Shown: one piece after another, positions 32,252 through 41,117 of the stretch
Numbering within the stretch: position 1 is the first letter of the stretch
Layout of the letters: each line of letters begins with the position of its first letter
Assembly (NCBI RefSeq): GCF_002251795.1
Contig: NZ_NOXU01000014.1
Coordinates: forward strand, 1-51,207
Length of the DNA stretch: 51,207 bases
Direction: 5' to 3'
Origin: Niveispirillum lacus
Lineage (GTDB): Bacteria; Pseudomonadota; Alphaproteobacteria; Azospirillales; Azospirillaceae
Notes under the pieces: model-generated
Database searches by the model: none
What the model was told of the DNA's origin: nothing
The model's input: the letters and a program-made list of their open reading frames with translations, nothing else
Translations under genes and position numbers: made by a program

Positions 32252-35200
32252 TCAGAATCGATTTCGGCGGCGCGTCCTTGGGGTGGAGAACTGCGTGCCT
32301 CTCGGTGCCTTCGGCTTCCCGAAACATGCTGGGAATCGGGCGCAGCTGAGGAAGTTGCCATGGCTTCCATTGCGTTCGACCAGCCAGCCATCTTTGCACT
32401 CTGGACAGGCTGGAAAACAGGCACCGCATTCACATCTAACCTCGGATGTTCCATCAGTGCGGTGTGGCAAAGCGGTTTGGCAGGCCGGACATGCAGGCAG
32501 CGAGTTTCCGCAGTGCTGGTCGTGTTCGCAGCGATACCGGATGTGGCCATTCCGCCCTGCGACGCCGAGCAGCCGCCCTCCGCACTCGCCACACACGCAG
32601 TCTTCCTGTTTCCCGCCGGGTTCTGACACGATGCCGTAGGCGGGGTCTTCACGGAGTTCGGTCACGAAGGACGACGGCCGCGCGTTCGAGGCGAGGATCG
32701 TCAGGGTATGGCGGGCCCGGGTCATTGCTACGTACATCACTCTGCGTTCCTCGGCGTTCGGGAATGCCTCTTCCTCCGGGGAAACCATTGACAAAAGGGA
32801 GTCGTCGACGATTTCCGATGGGAAGCCAAAGCGCCCGCTGTTGGCATTCAGCACGATCACATGGTCGGCTTCGCTACCCTTGGAGGCGTGGATGGTATCA
32901 AAGCTGATCTCCAGCCGCGGAAAACGCGCTTTCAAGGCCGACATGTCTGGTTTGATGAAGCTGTACCGGCCGAGAAGCAGCGCCGTTGCAGCTTCGGCTC
33001 CCGGTGCCACAGTGGCTGACAAGCCATTGAGAACCTCAGACAGCTTCGCCTCACTGTCATGCTTCGGCACCGTCACGATCTTGATGGCCGGTTCGGTTGC
33101 GGTTCCCGCTGGAACAACCTGTTTCCGGATCTGTGCCGGGTTCCGCAGGACGAAGGTCCTCGCGGCGAAGGCGATCTGGTCGACGGAGCGAAAAGTGCGC
33201 CCCAGATCGACGGTCCTGTGTATGTCAGCCTCGCCATCGAAGCGGCCGCCGAACTCGCGCCCGAAATGGCGCATTAGATGGAGGTCGGACCCGGCGAATC
33301 GGTAAATCGCCTGCCAGTCGTCGCCAACGGCGAAGATGCGCACGTCTGGATGTTGGTTCTTCAGCGCCTTCAACAGCCGGGCACGGCCTGGCGAGATATC
33401 CTGGAACTCATCGACGAGGATGTGCCGGAACGGGCTGGTATAGCGTCCTGTCTCGACGTACCGCGCCGCGCGTAGGACCATGTCCTCGAAGTCGATCCGA
33501 TCGTCGAGCTGTCTTTGGTACTCCTCAAAGACTGCCGCGAAGACGTCAAGGAACGCACTAGCCCGATTCCCCAGCCCCTTTTTCTTGGACGTGTCCCTGC
33601 AATCCTGCAGGCTGTAGCCACCTTCCTTGAACTTGCGCAGGAAAATTCCGAGCAGCGTCGAGAAGTCGTCGACCTGCTTCATCTCGACGATCCGATCGTA
33701 GATCGTATCGGCTGGTCGCGGTTTCAGGGTGACATGGGGCGCCAGCTTTTCGGCGAGGCCGGTCAGCAACCGCCCGTCTTGCCTTTCACCGCTGTAGGTC
33801 TCGATCAGGATGGTTCCGTGCTCGGCGTGGACCCGGCGCTTCCACTCCATGCTGGCGAGGTATTCGTCGCGGTCGACGAACGGCGCCGTGACAAGCTGCT
33901 CGCCACCGTCAGCCGTCTTCTCACGGCGAACCCCGAAGTGCTCGATGTAAATGCCGCTTTCCCTCAGCCGGAAGTCTGGCTGGTAGTCCCGCCTGCCAGT
34001 TTCAGGAACCTTGTGCTCGTAGGGAGGTTCGTACTCGTATTCGATGCCGTTCTCATAAAGCCAGTTGGCGATCTGCAACTCTTCGTAACTCTTGACCTTC
34101 CCACCCTGCAGGGTACGCAGGTCCTGTGCCTCCATGTGGGTGTAAAAATCGTGCTTGGTCTTGAAGTTCCATTCGGTCTTTGGCTCGACCATGAAATGCG
34201 CGAACCACTGGATGGCCGCCGTCGAGACGTTCGGCAACCTGTGGACCAAGTCATTCAGAATCTGCCTGATCACGTTGAAGTAGGCCAATTCGTCGTCAGC
34301 GTGAGCCGCAAGCGGAGGCTTCGTTCCCTCAACGATGCCGATGATATCGTTGGCAATCGCGTGGAAGGTGCGTGCCACTATGGGCTCCCCGGATCTGGCT
34401 TCGACCCGTTCCGACATTTGTCTGGCCGCTTTCTTGCCAAATGCCAGCAGCAGGATTTCTTCCGGTTGCCGAATGCCCGCCCTTACCAGATATATGGCTT
34501 TCGCTGCGATGACGCTGGTCTTGCCCGACCCGGCTCCGGCGAGCACAAGCGTCGCATCCTCATCCACGACAACGGAGAGGCGCTGCTCCGGTGTCAACTC
34601 CCTGCTCTCGACGGTGTCGAAGAAATGTTTCCTCCGCTCCAGTTCAGCGGTGACGAATGCAGAAATGCCTGCGGCTCGTGCCGTTCGCGGGTCGCTCACG
34701 AACTCCCGTGCGGGCGCAACTCGTGCCATCGCGTCGGGGCCGACGGCCTCGGCCCGCAGCTTCGACAGCAGCTTGACATCCAGGGCACGAGCCTTCTCCA
34801 GGAGGGGAGCGACCTGACACGCGGCGGGATAGCTGGACGGTGCTGCCAGCGCCTGCACTCCGGCGAGGATACTGTCCAGCCACACCGTTTCCCGCTCGAG
34901 GGCTGCGAGGCTGGATCGGACCCATGCCTCCTTGACCTCTTTGGAGAACTGCCGGGCGTCAAGGTTGGCGGCGCCCTTCAGCGTGACATCGCCATGCTCG
35001 TCCGAACTGATTGTGAGGACGGCTCCGAGCACTCCCTCCCGGAAGGTGGGCGCGCGTGCCAGCGACAGCAGCGAGATGGTCGTGACTTCGCTGCGGCGCG
35101 TGAAGTGCATGTGATCCCCGTCTAGCTCCATCGTGCAGACCGACTTGCCGAAGGGATCAGCCAAAATTCTGAACAGAAGGCGTTGCTGTAGTCGAGTCAA
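32252..35200 (-). CDS. UvrD/HelD-type superfamily 1 helicase with C-terminal zinc ribbons
   Basis: 982 residues if it starts at the TTG at 35200; the ATG at 35131 is an alternative and neither has a clear ribosome binding site. Motifs: Q-motif LTPEQRLSVV, Walker A LAGAGSGKTSV (about 218-226), VDEFQDISPGRARLL (motif II), VGDDWQAIYRFAGSD (III), and MYVAMTRARHTLTI (VI). Between motifs I and II lies a nuclease-like insertion (WLYENGIEYEYEPPY, YQPDFRL, YIEHFG) as in helicase IV relatives. The end has several CxxC pairs (CGECGG, ACPACQ, CPECKDG), topoisomerase-type zinc ribbons. It unwinds DNA; a defence role beside the dGTPase is inference. Confidence 0.85.
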   Translation of the reverse strand: MTRLQQRLLFRILADPFGKSVCTMELDGDHMHFTRRSEVTTISLLSLARAPTFREGVLGAVLTISSDEHGDVTLKGAANLDARQFSKEVKEAWVRSSLAALERETVWLDSILAGVQALAAPSSYPAACQVAPLLEKARALDVKLLSKLRAEAVGPDAMARVAPAREFVSDPRTARAAGISAFVTAELERRKHFFDTVESRELTPEQRLSVVVDEDATLVLAGAGSGKTSVIAAKAIYLVRAGIRQPEEILLLAFGKKAARQMSERVEARSGEPIVARTFHAIANDIIGIVEGTKPPLAAHADDELAYFNVIRQILNDLVHRLPNVSTAAIQWFAHFMVEPKTEWNFKTKHDFYTHMEAQDLRTLQGGKVKSYEELQIANWLYENGIEYEYEPPYEHKVPETGRRDYQPDFRLRESGIYIEHFGVRREKTADGGEQLVTAPFVDRDEYLASMEWKRRVHAEHGTILIETYSGERQDGRLLTGLAEKLAPHVTLKPRPADTIYDRIVEMKQVDDFSTLLGIFLRKFKEGGYSLQDCRDTSKKKGLGNRASAFLDVFAAVFEEYQRQLDDRIDFEDMVLRAARYVETGRYTSPFRHILVDEFQDISPGRARLLKALKNQHPDVRIFAVGDDWQAIYRFAGSDLHLMRHFGREFGGRFDGEADIHRTVDLGRTFRSVDQIAFAARTFVLRNPAQIRKQVVPAGTATEPAIKIVTVPKHDSEAKLSEVLNGLSATVAPGAEAATALLLGRYSFIKPDMSALKARFPRLEISFDTIHASKGSEADHVIVLNANSGRFGFPSEIVDDSLLSMVSPEEEAFPNAEERRVMYVAMTRARHTLTILASNARPSSFVTELREDPAYGIVSEPGGKQEDCVCGECGGRLLGVAGRNGHIRYRCEHDQHCGNSLPACPACQTALPHRTDGTSEVRCECGACFPACPECKDGWLVERNGSHGNFLSCARFPACFGKPKAPRGTQFSTPRTRRRNRF

Positions 35201-35276
35201 TGAACTGGGCCTCTCCGCGTTCCTGAGCTCGCAGCGTCGAGCGTGGCGTCCCCGCGCATGTTGCGGCAGGGAATTC

Positions 35277-35305
35277 GACCAGGTATTAAACGACCAGGTA
35301 TTAAA
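35277..35305. promoter_or_regulatory. Tandem 14-base repeat upstream of the helicase gene
   Basis: GACCAGGTATTAAA occurs twice, separated by one base (35277-35290, 35292-35305), 77 bases upstream of the helicase start and just after the dGTPase gene. A 15-base period places two sites on different faces of the helix; it may be an operator or part of a promoter. Confidence 0.45.
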
Positions 35306-35337
35306 GACTGACCAGATGCCGCCTTCGGCCTGGCTCC

Positions 35338-36696
35338 CTAAATCTCGTCGAACACCGAGCCCATCCTAGGGCTGAACAGGCGCTCGTAGGTGCGCAGCAG
35401 GAAGCCATCGGTCATCCCCGAGACATGGTCGCAGACGATGCGCATACCGTCGTCCGCCGCCCCGTAGCGGGTACGGGTGCCCTCCGGGAGCAGCGATCCC
35501 GGGTCGGCCGCCAGCGCCTCGAACACCGCGACGACCATGTTCTGGCCCTTGAACTCGAGTTGCTGCACCGCGGCGCTCCTGATGACCTTCTCCCACACCG
35601 CCCTCTTCAGCGCCTTGAGGAACGCCTGCGGGCGTTCGGGCAGGTTGACGCGGTATCGCAGCAGGGGGGTCCCGAATGCATCTTCGGTCCGGATTTCGAC
35701 CGAGGTGATCAGATACGTGACCATCCGGCCGATGGTCCGCTTGAGCGTCCGCCGGTCGCCGGTGAGCGCGCCGACGAACCCCGCATGGGAGGCGGTGCCG
35801 GAACCCTCCCGCTCCCCCAGGTATTCCAGGAAGCCCGCGCACGCCTCCTCGGAAACCGTCGACGCCACGTCGCCGGCGTCCATGAGGCGCGTAGCGAGCG
35901 CGTCCTCCAGGTCGTGGACGCCGAACGCGATGTCGTCGGCGAGGTCCATGATGCTGCAGTCGAAGGACTTGTGCCGCGTCCTGCCATGGTCGCCGTCGAC
36001 CGGATCCCAAGACGTGAACAGGTCCCGGTCGGCGTTCGGCAACGGGTCGAGCAGCCAGTCGACGACGTCGCGCTCGGTGTCCAGGTAGCACTTGGGCGGC
36101 CGGCAGGCCTTCCGGTCTATCAGGCGCACGGCCGAGGTCCCCGCGAGTAGCGCCGGCTGGAGCCTCGCGTCGGCGCTCAGCACCGCGCCCATCGGCGCGG
36201 GATACTTGAGGATGCCGAGCAGCGAGCGGCGCGACAGGTTGGCGCCGTTGGCCTCGGAGAAGCTCTCCAGCCGGCTGAGGATGCGCAGCGTCTGCCCGTT
36301 GCCTTCGAAGCCACCGGTTCCCCGCATGCAATAGTGCAGCGCGACCTCTCCGCCGTGCCCGAACGGCGGATGGCCGAGGTCGTGCGTCGCGCCGATCGCT
36401 TGGATCATGGTCAGGTCGGGGATCCACGGCGCCGCTGGGTGGGAGGCGAAGTCCCGCTGAAGCTGGCGGGCGATGCCGCCGGCGACCTGGGCGACCTCGA
36501 TCGAGTGGGTGAGCCGGTTGCGGTAGAAGTCGCTGTCGCCGAGGTTCAGGATCTGGGTCTTGCCCTGCAGCCGGCGGAAAGACGCGGAGTGGACGACCCT
36601 GGCGTAGTCGGTGGCTGCGGCGTCGCGTGCGTCGGCCCGGCCCGGCGTCCAGTTCTCGCGACGTTCGCTCCAGATCTCGGCATTGGCGTCGGCCAT
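35338..36696 (-). CDS. dGTPase (HD-domain deoxyguanosinetriphosphate triphosphohydrolase)
   Basis: 452 residues from the ATG at 36696; a TTG at 36714 has better spacing to AGGAG and is an alternative start. HD-domain ligands: RNRLTHSIEVAQ (H), GATHDLGHPPFGH (HD plus further His) and SIMDLADDIAFGVHDLED (D). SFRRLQGKTQI is the dGTPase opening. It converts dGTP to deoxyguanosine and triphosphate. Lowering dGTP is a known antiphage strategy, so with the helicase next to it on the same strand a defence pair is conceivable, but housekeeping dGTPases look the same. Confidence 0.9.
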   Translation of the reverse strand: MADANAEIWSERRENWTPGRADARDAAATDYARVVHSASFRRLQGKTQILNLGDSDFYRNRLTHSIEVAQVAGGIARQLQRDFASHPAAPWIPDLTMIQAIGATHDLGHPPFGHGGEVALHYCMRGTGGFEGNGQTLRILSRLESFSEANGANLSRRSLLGILKYPAPMGAVLSADARLQPALLAGTSAVRLIDRKACRPPKCYLDTERDVVDWLLDPLPNADRDLFTSWDPVDGDHGRTRHKSFDCSIMDLADDIAFGVHDLEDALATRLMDAGDVASTVSEEACAGFLEYLGEREGSGTASHAGFVGALTGDRRTLKRTIGRMVTYLITSVEIRTEDAFGTPLLRYRVNLPERPQAFLKALKRAVWEKVIRSAAVQQLEFKGQNMVVAVFEALAADPGSLLPEGTRTRYGAADDGMRIVCDHVSGMTDGFLLRTYERLFSPRMGSVFDEI

Positions 36697-36825
36697 GTTC
36701 CTGCGGTTCCCCAAGGTCACCGCTCCTGGTCGGCGGCATCGTTCCATGGAAGGGAGCATATTGGGCCGGCGAAGGCAAATCGACCCGGTGAAGCGTGCCC
36801 ATCCGTTACGGGGGCGCCGTGACCG

Positions 36826-37119
36826 TCACTTCGCCTTCGCCCCATTCGCTCGCCGGTAGTCCGCCACCATCTTGTCTGTGACGTCCTCGGGGAAGCACAG
36901 CGGCGCCCGACCGCCCGGCTTGCTGTAGGCGCTGCGCTTCCCGCACCGGCTGCCGTTGCTGGCCGTGTTGTACGGGCAGGGGCAGTTGCCGGGATATGAT
37001 GCGATGGACTGTTGGATAATAGCCTGCCTGACCTGTTCGTCGGTCTGGTTGAGCGCCGCGGCCGGCGGGGCCGGGAACGCCAGCAGCACCAGCAGGAAGA
37101 CGGACAAGGCGCGGTTCAT
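36826..37119 (-). CDS. Small exported Cys-rich protein
   Basis: 97 residues from the ATG at 37119, behind GGGGGAAG. Signal peptide NRALSVFLLVLLAFPAPPA, then DEQVRQAIIQQSI, NCPCPYNTASNGSRCGKRSAYS and LCFPEDVT..M. Five cysteines in the mature part suggest disulfides or metal binding. I recall this NCPCPY...G..CG.RSAYS..GG pattern from many small periplasmic proteins without a set function. It is divergent from the nuclease gene at 37243 across 123 bases, so they may share control. Confidence 0.75.
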   Translation of the reverse strand: MNRALSVFLLVLLAFPAPPAAALNQTDEQVRQAIIQQSIASYPGNCPCPYNTASNGSRCGKRSAYSKPGGRAPLCFPEDVTDKMVADYRRANGAKAK

Positions 37120-37242
37120 CTGGCTTCCCCCAGTTGCCTTCGGGTTGCGGCGGGAGGCCGCCATTGGATGGTGAATGGGCTCACACAGATTTCAATTGGA
37201 ATGTGATATGGAGCCTATGCAACAGGCTATATTTCAGGAACG

Positions 37243-38271
37243 ATGCTGAACATGTCCCGCCGGCTGTTTCGCTCCGTATCTTTTGCAATCGCGCTGCTGG
37301 CCTGGGCTGGCGTTCCCGGTGCCGCGGCGGACAAGCCCGCCTGCACCGTCGGCCCCCTGAAGCTGGCCTCCTTCAACATCCAGTTCCTGGGCTCGTCCGC
37401 CAAGCGGGACAACGAAGGCTTGGCAGACCTGGTGAGGGACCAGGACATCGTCCTCGTCCAGGAACTGATCGCCCCGCCTTTCGCCGGCAGCTTCCCGCCG
37501 AACCCGGACGGGACCGTGGAAGCTTTCAAGCCCGATCCACAGGCGGCCGCCTTCTTCGAGGCGATGCGGAGCCGCGGCTTCTTCTGGGTCATGTCCGAGG
37601 AGGATACCGGCAGCGGCGACCGCATCCACCTGAACTCCACGGCCACCGAATGGTGGGTGGCTTTCTACAAGCCCCAGGCGGCCGCCCCGGCAAACGACCT
37701 GCCGGGCGGGTTCCTTGCGTCCGACCGGTCGAACCATCCCGACTATGAGCGGGTGCCGTTCGCCTTCCCGTTCCGAAACTGCTCCGGCACGATGGACTTC
37801 GTGCTGGTATCGGTGCACCTACAGCCCGACGACGGGCCGGCCCCGCGCCAGCGCCGCCAGCACGAGATCGCTTCGATCAGCCAGTGGATCGACGCCCAGG
37901 CGGGGAACGGGGAGCGCGACTACCTCATCGTCGGCGACACGAACATTCAGGACTGCGGCGAGCTGGCCCAGGCGCTGCCGCCAGGGTACCAGTCGCTGAA
38001 CGCCGGCTGCGTCGCGACCAACACCAACGTCAAGGGTCCCAAGCCCTACGACCACGTCTTCTACCGCCCCGCAGCCACGGCTCCCGAGATCGACCAGGCC
38101 TTCGGTTTCAAGGTGGTCGGCCTGGTCGACGCGATGAGGAACCGATGGCAGCAGTTCGGGACCGGTCCCTATCCGGGCGACCCGTACAGGCATGACGACT
38201 TCCGGCAGGTCTATTCCGACCACAGCCCGGTGCTGTTCCGGATGGTCGCGGCGGGCCGGGACGACGACTGA
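37243..38271 (+). CDS. Secreted endonuclease/exonuclease/phosphatase-family protein
   Basis: 342 residues with a signal peptide (LFRSVSFAIALLAWAGVPGAAA). EEP catalytic motifs are present in order: LASFNIQFLG (metal site N), DIVLVQELI (Glu), DFVLVSVHLQP, YLIVGDTNIQ (GDxN) and YSDHSPVLFRM (SDH). The family includes DNase I-type nucleases, sphingomyelinases and phosphatases; DNase-like is most likely given the NIQ and DxNI spacing, but substrate is not certain. AGGA is close to the start; a second ATG nine bases on is possible. Confidence 0.85.
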   Translation: MLNMSRRLFRSVSFAIALLAWAGVPGAAADKPACTVGPLKLASFNIQFLGSSAKRDNEGLADLVRDQDIVLVQELIAPPFAGSFPPNPDGTVEAFKPDPQAAAFFEAMRSRGFFWVMSEEDTGSGDRIHLNSTATEWWVAFYKPQAAAPANDLPGGFLASDRSNHPDYERVPFAFPFRNCSGTMDFVLVSVHLQPDDGPAPRQRRQHEIASISQWIDAQAGNGERDYLIVGDTNIQDCGELAQALPPGYQSLNAGCVATNTNVKGPKPYDHVFYRPAATAPEIDQAFGFKVVGLVDAMRNRWQQFGTGPYPGDPYRHDDFRQVYSDHSPVLFRMVAAGRDDD

Positions 38272-38349
38272 GGTTGGCCGGTGAGGAAATCCCCGCCCGG
38301 TGGGGCGGGGGGAGGCAGGCAGGAACTCCGAACTTTTCCCCGTAAAGCC

Positions 38350-38416
38350 GATGGCGCGGTAGCGCCATCCACCGGTGCCGCAGGCACCGGAGACAGCCGG
38401 GCGCGGACGCGCCCGG
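38350..38416. repeat. Multi-palindrome repeat, copy E
   Basis: GATGGCGC-GGTA-GCGCCATC (38350-38369), CCGGTGCC-GCA-GGCACCGG (38372-38390; the T and A co-vary), CCGGGCGC-GGAC-GCGCCCGG (38397-38416). The paired change in the middle palindrome shows that base pairing is kept. Confidence 0.8.
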
Positions 38417-38688
38417 AAGCGGGAGGTGGTGAGAGGGGGAGTCGGAGCAGACCTTGGCACTTGGTGGTGTTCGCCCTCATTGACTGTGTCTCTCCGCTGG
38501 GATTCGGGACGCCGATGCTCAACAATGCGGGGACGACCGGGATGCGGTGCACGAAGGCGGGTTCCGGCTAGGTGTTGGGCCAGCAATCCCACGGCGCCGT
38601 TCAGCCTATCTCGATCCATGACGAGGTCGGGGCCGTCGGGCGTTGCCCAGGATGCGCTTGTACTCACAAACGTTATGGAGATTCCAAA

Positions 38689-39228
38689 TTGAAACATGCT
38701 ATCGAACTGCGATGGTCAGTCACGATATCGGTCGGGTTCATTGTGAAACATAGCCTCACTGCAATATCCGTTCTCGTTTGCGCAACACTGCTTCCATTCT
38801 CCGCCTATGCCGGCGGCTGGCAGTCTACGCAATGGGGCATGTCCCTCCCGCAAACCGTGGCCGCCTCCCGGGGGGCGGCGGTTCCGCTGACTGATCAGGA
38901 AGAAATTGAGGGGCAGCGCAAGGAGGGCTATGGAAGTCCCAAGCTGAGGATGCCGTATGCCTCGGGTGAGTTCAACTTCACGGCCTTCTTTTATTTCAGG
39001 GATGAAAAGCTCGCCGAGGTCTCGCTGAAGTTGGCCAGCGGGGATCCCAACTCCTTGGTCGGCGCCCTTCGCGGAAAATACGGGAAGGAGTTTCACCTTA
39101 ACGAAAGCGGCTTCCTGAAGATCCACACCTGGAGACACGAAGGGGACCAAGTCAGCTTGACGATCATTGGCTCCAGCGCGAGCGTTGCCTACCATCCCCT
39201 CCTGAACGATTCCAACAAGGGTCTTTAG
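38689..39228 (+). CDS. Exported protein of unknown function
   Basis: 179 residues from a TTG at 38689, eight bases after GGAG; a GTG at 38743 would give a more compact signal peptide (KHSLTAISVLVCATLLPFSAYA). The mature protein opens GGWQSTQWGMSLPQTVAA and contains EFNFTAFFYFRDEKLAEVSLKL and LVGALRGKYGKEF, a pattern of small periplasmic beta proteins in which a charged strand pair is followed by a helix. I cannot name the family. No partner gene is adjacent. Confidence 0.6.
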   Translation: MKHAIELRWSVTISVGFIVKHSLTAISVLVCATLLPFSAYAGGWQSTQWGMSLPQTVAASRGAAVPLTDQEEIEGQRKEGYGSPKLRMPYASGEFNFTAFFYFRDEKLAEVSLKLASGDPNSLVGALRGKYGKEFHLNESGFLKIHTWRHEGDQVSLTIIGSSASVAYHPLLNDSNKGL

Positions 39229-39609
39229 GATCGGGTTCATAAGGCTGTGCTTCTGTGTAGGGTGGGCAGCAACAGCGGCGCGGCGGAACCCGTCGGCGGA
39301 ATCGCTTGATGGCACCGTCGACGAAACGTGTTCTGGCATCGTTCAGGGTTGGGTGAAGCGTGGTGGGTTGGGTGTGGTCGGAAATCCCGGCTGAGGTGCC
39401 AGGAGGGAGGCTAGGGGCTGCTTTTGGGCAGCCATAGCGTCGATCCGGGGCGTGGGCGCCGGAGGCGCCGAGGGGCTGAACACGCTGGGGAAGGGTGGGA
39501 CGGCGGCGCAAGAGGGGTGGGGGCGAGGTTTCGAGAGGGTGCGCCGCGGGCGCACCCGGGTCGAGAGGTGAGAGCGTGGGGGAGGCTGACCTGAGGGGTT
39601 TTGGCGGCT
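39229..39609. other. 381-base intergenic space with weak palindromes
   Basis: No gene recognised. GC-rich, with GGGCGCCGG/GGCGCC words near 39449 and a clean palindrome at 39537-39557 that resembles the dispersed repeat family. Confidence 0.4.
39537..39557. repeat. Palindrome of the dispersed repeat family, copy F
   Basis: GGGTGCGCC-GCG-GGCGCACCC, perfect nine-base arms, flanked on both sides by CGAGAGG-type sequence as in copies A, B and C. Confidence 0.6.
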
Positions 39610-39921
39610 GCCCCCAGAAATACCCCCGATACCCCCAACGTACCCCCAATGTTTGGGGGTACTGGGGTTGGTCGGTAAGCTATTGTTTTATATAGATATT
39701 TTATAATAGATGTAAAATAAATCGATAGATACCCCCAAACCCCCAGCAATATACCCCCCACGCGCGGGCGCGCTCGACGCGCATGCGCCCATGTGCGCGT
39801 CGAGCGCACGCATGTGCACGTGTATGTTCGGAATTTTTCCGGGGGTGCGATAAAAATTGCGACTAACCAATTGATATTAAACGCTAAAAAGTACCCCCAA
39901 GAACTGGGGGTGGTGGGGGTG
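39610..39921. repeat. Iteron-like cluster of TACCCCCA words with AT-rich core
   Basis: At least eleven runs of five or more C or G, most inside TACCCCCA or its complement. Two inverted pairs are exact: TACCCCCAA-TGT-TTGGGGGTA (39641-39661) and ACCCCCA-AGAAC-TGGGGGT (39893-39911). The words flank a strongly AT-rich stretch (39681-39730, TTTTATATAGATATTTTATA) and a perfect 14-base inverted repeat (39770-39807). No coding frame. The layout is that of an origin, centromere-like site or multi-site regulatory region; no replication gene is in the window. Confidence 0.65.
39770..39807. repeat. Perfect 14-base inverted repeat inside the iteron-like cluster
   Basis: GCGCTCGACGCGCA, ten bases, TGCGCGTCGAGCGC. 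The loop itself contains ATGCGC-type sequence and the right arm is followed by CATGTGCACGTG, so this could extrude as a cruciform. Confidence 0.7.
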
Positions 39922-39973
39922 CTTTTCCGCTAGATACAAAATAGGGTGCAACCCATTGGAATAGAAGGAAATT

Positions 39974-40027
39974 ATGAAGAATGCCGCTCCTCCAACAGAT
40001 TCGACCCAAAAGCCACTAGATAATTGA
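39974..40027 (+). CDS. Possible 17-residue peptide
   Basis: AGAAGGAAATT precedes an ATG at 39974 that opens 17 codons (KNAAPPTDSTQKPLDN after Met) and a TGA. Spacing of the ribosome binding site is right. There is no other support; it could be a leader peptide between the repeat cluster and imuA or chance. Confidence 0.2.
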   Translation: MKNAAPPTDSTQKPLDN

Positions 40028-40123
40028 TTCTAATACAAAATCCATATCCATGAGCCTTTACCCCCACTTGGCTCCGTATATGCGGAACTCGGCCTGCCTG
40101 GCCCACACCTTCACCTCTCGCAT

Positions 40124-40191
40124 GATGGCGCCTCGGCGCCATCTCCCCCGGCGCCGCGGGCGCCGGAATCCAGGAGGCGCCTTGCGCCTCC
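40124..40191. repeat. Multi-palindrome repeat, copy C
   Basis: GATGGCGCC-TC-GGCGCCATC (40124-40143), CCGGCGCC-GCG-GGCGCCGG (40148-40166), GGAGGCGC-CTT-GCGCCTCC (40173-40191). Same order as copies B and D; CACCTCTCG precedes it. Confidence 0.85.
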
Positions 40192-40327
40192 ACACGCGGC
40201 GGCGTCGGCGGCCATCGCGCGAAACCCGCCAACACCCACCCTCTCGCCCTTCCCGTGCCAAGCCGCCAAACGACCCCATGCACCCTCTCCCTGCAAACAC
40301 ACCGCTTGACTCTCCCAACCTAAAAAA

Positions 40328-40342
40328 GAACATATAGGGAAC
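40328..40342. promoter_or_regulatory. LexA box upstream of imuA
   Basis: GAAC-ATATAGG-GAAC is an exact match to the alphaproteobacterial SOS box (GAAC-N7-GAAC, complement of GTTC-N7-GTTC). It ends 22 bases before the imuA start codon, so LexA would cover the promoter of the whole mutagenesis operon. Confidence 0.9.
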
Positions 40343-40364
40343 AATCCTATTCCAGGAGCCCTCC

Positions 40365-41117
40365 TTGCGGAACGCGTCCGCCATAGCGTCCCTGCGCGCG
40401 CAGATCGCCCGGATCGAAGGCCAGTCGCGCCACGAAGGCGGCGTTCTGCCTTTCGGCCTGCCTGTCCTCGATGCCAAGCTGCCCGGCGGCGGTCTGGCCC
40501 TCGGCGCGCTGCACGAGGTGGCGGGTGGTGGACCCGGAACCGTTGACGGGGCGGCGGCGGCGTTGTTCAGCGCCGGCATTGCGGCCCGTACCGAGGGGCC
40601 GGTCTTCTGGATCTGCACCCAGCCGGACCTGTTCGCCCCGTCGCTGGCCCAGGCCGGCCTGCCGCCCGACCGCGTCATCTACGTGGAGGCCGGCGATGAC
40701 AAGACGGTGCTGGCCTGTACCGAGGAGGCACTACGCCATGGCAGCCTGGGGGCCGTCGTGGCGGAGGTCGCGTCGCTCAACATGACCTCTTCGCGGCGGC
40801 TTCAACTGGCGGTGGAAGGCAAGCGGACTATCGGTATCGCGCTGCGCCGCTGGCGCCGGCAGGCTGATGCTGCCGACTTCGGTCAGCCGACATCCGCCGT
40901 CACCCGCTGGCGGGTCTCGACCCTGCCGTCGGCACCCCTGCCAGTGCCGGGCGTGGGACGGCATCGCTGGCTGGTCGAGCTGGTCCGGGTCCGCGCCGGG
41001 GAGAGCGCCGATTTCGAACTGGAGGCCTGCGATGAACAGGGTCGTCTCGCTCTACCTGCCGAACTGGCCGATCGACCGGCTGCGGCGGGCGGCTGGGGAC
41101 GCAGCGTCGCCGGCTGA
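40365..41117 (+). CDS. imuA: ImuA (SOS translesion mutagenesis protein)
   Basis: 250 residues from a TTG at 40365, six bases after AGGAG. LPFGLPVLDAKLPGGGLALGALHEVAGGG is the RecA/SulA-like opening of ImuA; FWICTQPDLFAPSLAQAGL and LTSSRRLQLAVE-type segments (here MTSSRRLQLAVEGKRTIG) follow. The C-terminus WRVSTLPSAPLPVPGVGRHRW is characteristic. ImuA works with ImuB and DnaE2 in error-prone bypass of lesions. Its last 86 bases overlap imuB in another frame. Induction by DNA damage is expected from the LexA box. Confidence 0.93.
   Translation: MRNASAIASLRAQIARIEGQSRHEGGVLPFGLPVLDAKLPGGGLALGALHEVAGGGPGTVDGAAAALFSAGIAARTEGPVFWICTQPDLFAPSLAQAGLPPDRVIYVEAGDDKTVLACTEEALRHGSLGAVVAEVASLNMTSSRRLQLAVEGKRTIGIALRRWRRQADAADFGQPTSAVTRWRVSTLPSAPLPVPGVGRHRWLVELVRVRAGESADFELEACDEQGRLALPAELADRPAAAGGWGRSVAG

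Noticed and set aside
39610-39921. CRISPR array
   Set aside because: The repeated word is eight bases, in both orientations and at irregular distances; there are no repeats of 24-40 bases and no cas genes.
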